Below, piece by piece: positions 60,537-64,000 of a DNA stretch of 64,000 bases. The notes under the pieces were generated by a model, which was not told where the DNA came from, made no database searches, and was given only the letters and a program-made list of their open reading frames with translations. The position numbers were made by a program, and so were the translations under genes. This DNA comes from Streptomyces aculeolatus (GTDB lineage: Bacteria > Actinomycetota > Actinomycetes > Streptomycetales > Streptomycetaceae), in NCBI RefSeq assembly GCF_020400605.1, contig NZ_JAINRD010000005.1:62001-126000 (forward strand), in the 5' to 3' direction. The stretch's first letter is position 1, and the number at the start of each line of letters is the position of its first letter.

Positions 60537-61784
60537 TCACCTTTTGGGGTGCTCACTGGAGCGCGGGGCCAGGCGCCAGCCGGTGCCGTCGCGGGCGACG
60601 AAGCCGAGGGACTGCAGCTCATGAAGCCTGCCCAAGGCTTCGTCGCGCTCCGTGCCCGCTGCTTGTGCGATCTGTTCCGGCCGCAGCGTCCCTCTCCCGG
60701 GGAGTGCTTCGAGCACGCGTGCGGTGGCGGGTGGGAGCAGATCGCGTGGTACGACGGGGCCGCGGCGGGCCGGGGCGAGGTCGGCGCCGATGCGGCCGAC
60801 CAGCTCGACGACTTCGGCGGCCTCCGTGACGAGCTCCGCCTCGCCGCGCAGCAGCTCGTGCACTCCTGCGGACAGCCCTGACGTGACCGGACCGGGTACG
60901 CCCATCGTCGGGCGGCCGAGGCGCTGTGCCCAGCGGGCGGTGACGAGGGAGCCGCTGCGGCGCTCGGCTTCGACGACGACGGTGCCGCGGGTGAGTGCGG
61001 CCATGACGCGGTTGCGCAGGAGGAACCGCGACCGGGTGGGGTGGTCGCCGGGGGCGAGTTCGGCGACGATCAGGCCCTGCTCGGCGACGCGGCCGAGGAG
61101 TTCGGCGTGGCCGGGCGGGTAGACCCGGTCGACGCCGCAGGCCAGCACGCTGACGGTGGCTCCGGTGGCGGCGAGCGCGCCGCGGTGTGCGGCGGCGTCG
61201 ATGCCGTAGGCGGCGCCGGAGACGACGGCCCATCCGGCGTGGGCGAGGCCGCCGGCGAGGGTCCCGGCGACGTGCGCGCCGTATTCGGTGCAGGCGCGGG
61301 CGCCGACGACGGCCACGGACTGCAGCGCCCACAGCCGCAGGTCGGCGCGGCCGCGGACCCAGAGGCCGATCGGGCGGGCGGCGGCGAGGTCGTCGAGCTG
61401 CCGGGGCCATTCGGCGTCGCCGGGGCAGACGAACCGTGCTCCGGCGGCCTCGGCGGCGGCGAGGTCCTGCCGGGCGTCGGGCCCGCCGAGCCGGCGCCGG
61501 TACCGGACGAGCCGGGCTTCGGCCTCCGGGGACGGCGGCGGGGTGTCGCCGGTCACCCAGCGCAGCAGCGTCACGGCCCCGTGCGTACGCAGCCACCGGC
61601 CGGCGGCCTCGTCCCCCGGCTCGACCAGCCGCGTCAGGGCCGCCCGCGCCAGCCGCTCCGCGTCGCCGTCCCCGGGGACGGCACCGGACGGCGGGTCCGG
61701 CTGCGGTGCTGTGGCCGCCGCGCTCCGCGGCCCGTCCGGCAGGCCGCTCCGCGGCTTCCACGGGGGCTTGTGGGTCGTGTTCAT
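60537..61784 (-). CDS. dprA: DNA-processing protein DprA
   Basis: 415 residues. SVAVVGARACTEYGAHVAGT, VSGAAYGIDAAAHRGALAATG, VLACGVDRVYPPGH, RFLLRNRVMAALTRGTVVVE (in part) and SLVTARWAQRLGR are the Rossmann-core motifs. The C-terminal winged helix (about 340-405, LRPEQIAQAAGTERDEALGR) resembles the DprA_WH domain. DprA binds ssDNA and loads RecA during transformation; in streptomycetes its role is not settled. Its start overlaps the comM stop (ATGA). Confidence 0.93.
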   Translation of the reverse strand: MNTTHKPPWKPRSGLPDGPRSAAATAPQPDPPSGAVPGDGDAERLARAALTRLVEPGDEAAGRWLRTHGAVTLLRWVTGDTPPPSPEAEARLVRYRRRLGGPDARQDLAAAEAAGARFVCPGDAEWPRQLDDLAAARPIGLWVRGRADLRLWALQSVAVVGARACTEYGAHVAGTLAGGLAHAGWAVVSGAAYGIDAAAHRGALAATGATVSVLACGVDRVYPPGHAELLGRVAEQGLIVAELAPGDHPTRSRFLLRNRVMAALTRGTVVVEAERRSGSLVTARWAQRLGRPTMGVPGPVTSGLSAGVHELLRGEAELVTEAAEVVELVGRIGADLAPARRGPVVPRDLLPPATARVLEALPGRGTLRPEQIAQAAGTERDEALGRLHELQSLGFVARDGTGWRLAPRSSEHPKR

Positions 61785-63403
61785 TCCACGGTCTCCATCG
61801 TCGCCGGGGCGCGGGCGCCGCGGGGCACTCCCGTGCGGAGTTCCAGGGCGGCCGCCACGTCCTCCGGCCCCGGGCGGTCATGGCCCGCGAGGTCGGCGAT
61901 GGTCCAGGCGACGCGCAGCACGCGGTCGAGGCCGCGGGCGGTGAGCAGGCCGCGTTCCAGGTCGCGCTCGGCGGGGGCGAGGACGCCGGGCGCGGGGTGC
62001 CAGCGGCGGCGCAGCTCGTGTCCGGGGACTTCGCCGTTGGTGCGCCAGGCGGTGTCCGCGTAGCGCGCGGCGGCGCGGTCGCGGGCGGCCCGGACCCGCG
62101 CGGCGGCGTCGGCGGTGGGCTCGGCGCGTACGCCGGCGGCCGAGAGCTCGGCGCGGCTGACGGCGTCCACGGCGACGCGGAGGTCGACGCGGTCGAGGAG
62201 CGGTCCGGTGAGGCGGCCCTGGTAGCGCCGGATGGCCATGGGGGCGCATTCGCAGCCGCCTTCCTGCCGGGCGAAGCGGCCGCAGGGGCAGGGGTTGGCG
62301 GCGAGGACCATGAGGAAGCGGGCGGGGAACTGCACGACGCCCGCCGATCTGGCCACGACGACGTGTCCGGATTCGAGCGGCTGTCTGAGGGCGTCGAGGA
62401 TCCGGCCGCTGAATTCTGGTGCTTCGTCCAGAAAAAGTACGCCTCTGTGTGCGAGGGAGACGGCTCCCGGCTTGGGCAGGGCGTTGCCGCCGCCGATGAG
62501 GGCGGGCAGGGTCGCGGAGTGGTGCGGGGCGGCGTAGGGGGCTTCGCCGACGAGGGGTTGGCCCGCGGGCAGGGTGCCGGCCACCGAGTGGATGGCGGTG
62601 ACTTCGAGCGCTTCGGTCTCGGTGAGCGGCGGCAGGAGTCCGGGCAGCCGTTCGGCGAGCATCGTCTTTCCTGCTCCCGGCGGTCCTTTCAGGTAGAGGT
62701 GGTGGCCGCCCGCGGCGGCGACTTCGAGGGCGAAGCGCGCCCGGTGCTGTCCGGCGACGTCGGCGAGGTCCGGCCGGTACGCGCCGGGGCCGCAGGCCGC
62801 CGGGGTGCACCAGCCGGCTCCGGGGACGGCGAGGCGGGGCGACGGGACGGCCGGTGCGGTGTCGGGGTCGGCGGGTTCGTCGGGGGGCGGTTCGTCGTTG
62901 AGGACGGCGATGAGCTGGCGCAGGCTGCGGACGCCGAGGACGGAGACGTCGGGCACGAGGGCGGCCTCGCCCGCGGCGGCTTCGGGGACGACGACCTGGC
63001 GGCAGCCGGCGTCCGCCGCGGCGAGCACGGCGGGCAGTACGCCGGGCACGGGCCGGACGCGGCCGTCGAGGCTCAGCTCGCCGACCATGACGAGCCCGGT
63101 GAGCGCGTCGGGCGCGATGCGTCCGGCGGCGCCGAGGGTGGCGCAGGCGATGCCGAGGTCGAAGCCGCTGCCCGACTTGGGGACGGCGGCGGGGCTGAGG
63201 CCGACGGTGAGCTTCTTCTGCGGCCAGTCGACGCCGGAGTTGACGACGGCGGCGCGTACGCGGTCGCGGCTTTCCGTGAGGCTCTTGTCGGGGAGCCCGA
63301 CCAGCGTGAACGTGGCGACGCCGGGCTCCAGGTCGGCCTGGATCTCGACGACGACGCCCTCCACGCCGACGAGGGCGACCGAGCACGTACGGGCGAAGGC
63401 CAT
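61781..63403 (-). CDS. comM: ComM/YifB-type Mg-chelatase-like AAA+ ATPase
   Basis: 540 residues. The N-terminal Lon-protease-like domain ([36 protein letters not shown]) precedes Walker A YLKGPPGAGKTMLAERL and Walker B GVLFLDEAPEF; NPCPCGRFA is a family hallmark, as is the C-terminal LSRRAxDR-like TARGLDRVLRVAWTIADLAG. ComM is a branch-migration helicase that helps integrate DNA in transformation. Operon with yraN and dprA through stop-start overlaps. Confidence 0.93.
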   Translation of the reverse strand: MAFARTCSVALVGVEGVVVEIQADLEPGVATFTLVGLPDKSLTESRDRVRAAVVNSGVDWPQKKLTVGLSPAAVPKSGSGFDLGIACATLGAAGRIAPDALTGLVMVGELSLDGRVRPVPGVLPAVLAAADAGCRQVVVPEAAAGEAALVPDVSVLGVRSLRQLIAVLNDEPPPDEPADPDTAPAVPSPRLAVPGAGWCTPAACGPGAYRPDLADVAGQHRARFALEVAAAGGHHLYLKGPPGAGKTMLAERLPGLLPPLTETEALEVTAIHSVAGTLPAGQPLVGEAPYAAPHHSATLPALIGGGNALPKPGAVSLAHRGVLFLDEAPEFSGRILDALRQPLESGHVVVARSAGVVQFPARFLMVLAANPCPCGRFARQEGGCECAPMAIRRYQGRLTGPLLDRVDLRVAVDAVSRAELSAAGVRAEPTADAAARVRAARDRAAARYADTAWRTNGEVPGHELRRRWHPAPGVLAPAERDLERGLLTARGLDRVLRVAWTIADLAGHDRPGPEDVAAALELRTGVPRGARAPATMETVE

Positions 63404-63768
63404 CAGGCGGCCCCCCGTACGTGCTCGACGACGGGGGCGCCGCGCTCCGGCAGCACCACGCCGACGACGTCGATCCGCACGCCGCCCGGCGGGGGGCCGC
63501 CGTGCCGCAGGACCCAGGCTTCGGCGAGCCGCCGCAGCCGGTCGGCCTTGGCCGGCGGGACGCCGGCCATCGGATGCTCCCAGCCGCCTGCCCGTCTGGT
63601 CTTGACCTCGCAGACGACGAGGGCTTCGCCGTCGAGCGCGACGATGTCGATCTCGCCGTCGGTGCCGCATCTCCAGTTCCGCGCCAGGACGGTCATGCCC
63701 GCCTCGGCGAGCCGCCGCTCCGCGATCCGTTCCCCGTACTGTCCGAGCGCCTGCCGCTGCTTCGGCAT
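63403..63768 (-). CDS. UPF0102 family protein (YraN)
   Basis: 121 residues from the ATG at 63768 (AGGTGG seven bases upstream). [28 protein letters not shown]-type [20 protein letters not shown] and EVKTRRAGG display the restriction-endonuclease-like core (E-x(n)-D-x(n)-E-x-K). A predicted nuclease of unknown function, nearly always beside comM and dprA. First gene of the yraN-comM-dprA operon, with paired DnaA boxes 57-84 bases upstream of its ATG. Confidence 0.92.
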   Translation of the reverse strand: MPKQRQALGQYGERIAERRLAEAGMTVLARNWRCGTDGEIDIVALDGEALVVCEVKTRRAGGWEHPMAGVPPAKADRLRRLAEAWVLRHGGPPPGGVRIDVVGVVLPERGAPVVEHVRGAA

Positions 63769-63823
63769 GTCGCACCACCTCCGCGTCCGACTGTGGCGCG
63801 CCGCGGAGAAAGTTGTTGATCTT

Positions 63824-63852
63824 GGTGGATAACCGGCGGGTTGTGGACAACT
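63824..63852 (-). promoter_or_regulatory. Paired DnaA boxes upstream of yraN
   Basis: On the minus strand TTGTCCACA (63850-63842) and TTATCCACC (63832-63824) follow each other 9 bases apart. The 28 bases 63852-63825 are identical to 57868-57895. It ends 55 bases before the yraN ATG, the same position and direction as the copy before the M23 gene. Confidence 0.65.
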
Positions 63853-63885
63853 CCCTCACCCATGAGGGTGAGGGAGGCGGGGAAC

Positions 63886-64000
63886 TCAGCCGAGGTCGTC
63901 GGAGGGCAGCTCCAGGTCGGACTTGCTCAGCTCCTCGATGTTCACATCCTTGAACGTGAGCACCCGCACCTGCTTGACGAAGCGGGCCGGCCGGTACATG
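63886..64000 (-). CDS. DUF2469 protein (C-terminal part)
   Basis: The last 37 codons and the TGA stop are in the window; the gene continues beyond base 64000. The visible part, beginning MYRPARFVKQVRVLTFKDVN and continuing IEELSKSDLELP, is the highly conserved end of the actinobacterial DUF2469 family, a roughly 100-residue protein of unknown function encoded beside yraN-comM-dprA. Confidence 0.85.
   Translation of the reverse strand, partial: MYRPARFVKQVRVLTFKDVNIEELSKSDLELPSDDLG

Noticed and set aside
57868..63852. A chromosomal origin of replication
   Set aside because: Only two pairs of DnaA boxes 6 kb apart and no dnaA or dnaN; Streptomyces oriC has many clustered boxes.
1..64000. tRNA or rRNA genes
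   Set aside because: No cloverleaf-type GTTCGA-containing arms or rRNA stretches were recognised; the one GGTTCGAGG (51172-51180) belongs to the TPP riboswitch.

Overview
The window is high-GC actinobacterial DNA and reads as a Streptomyces chromosome core segment. The evidence is very GC-rich third codon positions, frequent GTG starts with ATGA/GTGA stop-start overlaps, a WhiG-type sporulation sigma factor, a SARP/AfsR-type regulator, and the gene order rpsB-tsf-pyrH-frr-cdsA-rlmN followed on the other side by whiG, dprA-comM-yraN and a DUF2469 gene. No rRNA, tRNA, CRISPR array, transposase or integrase was found.

Layout. 1-7.2 kb: tail of an unknown gene, a PucR-type regulator, a membrane protein, an ECF41-like sigma factor and gabT. 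7.2-12.2 kb: a PAP2 phosphatase, small membrane proteins, an adenosine-deaminase-family enzyme and a glycerophosphodiesterase. 12.3-18.1 kb: an MFS exporter and a flavodoxin-fold reductase facing a large SARP-NB-ARC-TPR regulator. 18.2-23.3 kb: a 1509-residue Rhs/YD-repeat polymorphic toxin and a pentapeptide-repeat protein. 23.4-36.9 kb: a polyamine-uptake and catabolism locus with a seven-gene minus-strand operon (aldehyde dehydrogenase, potD, potA, potB, potC, FAD amine oxidase, LYS9-type dehydrogenase), a NB-ARC ATPase lacking a DNA-binding domain, a second aldehyde dehydrogenase, an Lrp regulator and an omega-aminotransferase. 37-47.3 kb: a two-gene ABC system, a serine hydrolase lipoprotein, a LOG-family protein, and a two-component system facing a lipoprotein-adaptor-ATPase-FtsX (MacAB-like) operon. 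47.3-51.2 kb: a thiamine ABC transporter (thiQ, thiP, thiB) behind a TPP riboswitch. 51.2-57.6 kb: rlmN, a repetitive secreted protein, and the cdsA-frr-pyrH-tsf-rpsB block. 57.9-64 kb: an M23 peptidase, a TetR regulator, whiG, dprA, comM, yraN and the DUF2469 end.

How the genes work together. The Pot transporter would import polyamines. The FAD oxidase or the omega-aminotransferase would remove an amino group to give aldehydes, the two aldehyde dehydrogenases would oxidise these to GABA-type acids, and GabT would feed succinate semialdehyde into central metabolism. Lrp, PucR and the orphan NB-ARC protein are the candidate regulators. The thiamine transporter is controlled by its own riboswitch. 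The two-component system probably controls the facing MacAB-like export operon.

Most notable observations: (i) an identical 28-bp element carrying two DnaA boxes at 57868 and, inverted, at 63852, each just over 50 bases upstream of a start codon; (ii) the Rhs toxin with a WXG-like N-terminus, an Ntox28-like tip and an adjacent pentapeptide-repeat protein as possible immunity factor; (iii) a small secreted protein made almost wholly of a GVAPxGD-GSP repeat; (iv) several genes whose -10 box lies exactly six bases before the start codon, suggesting leaderless mRNAs.
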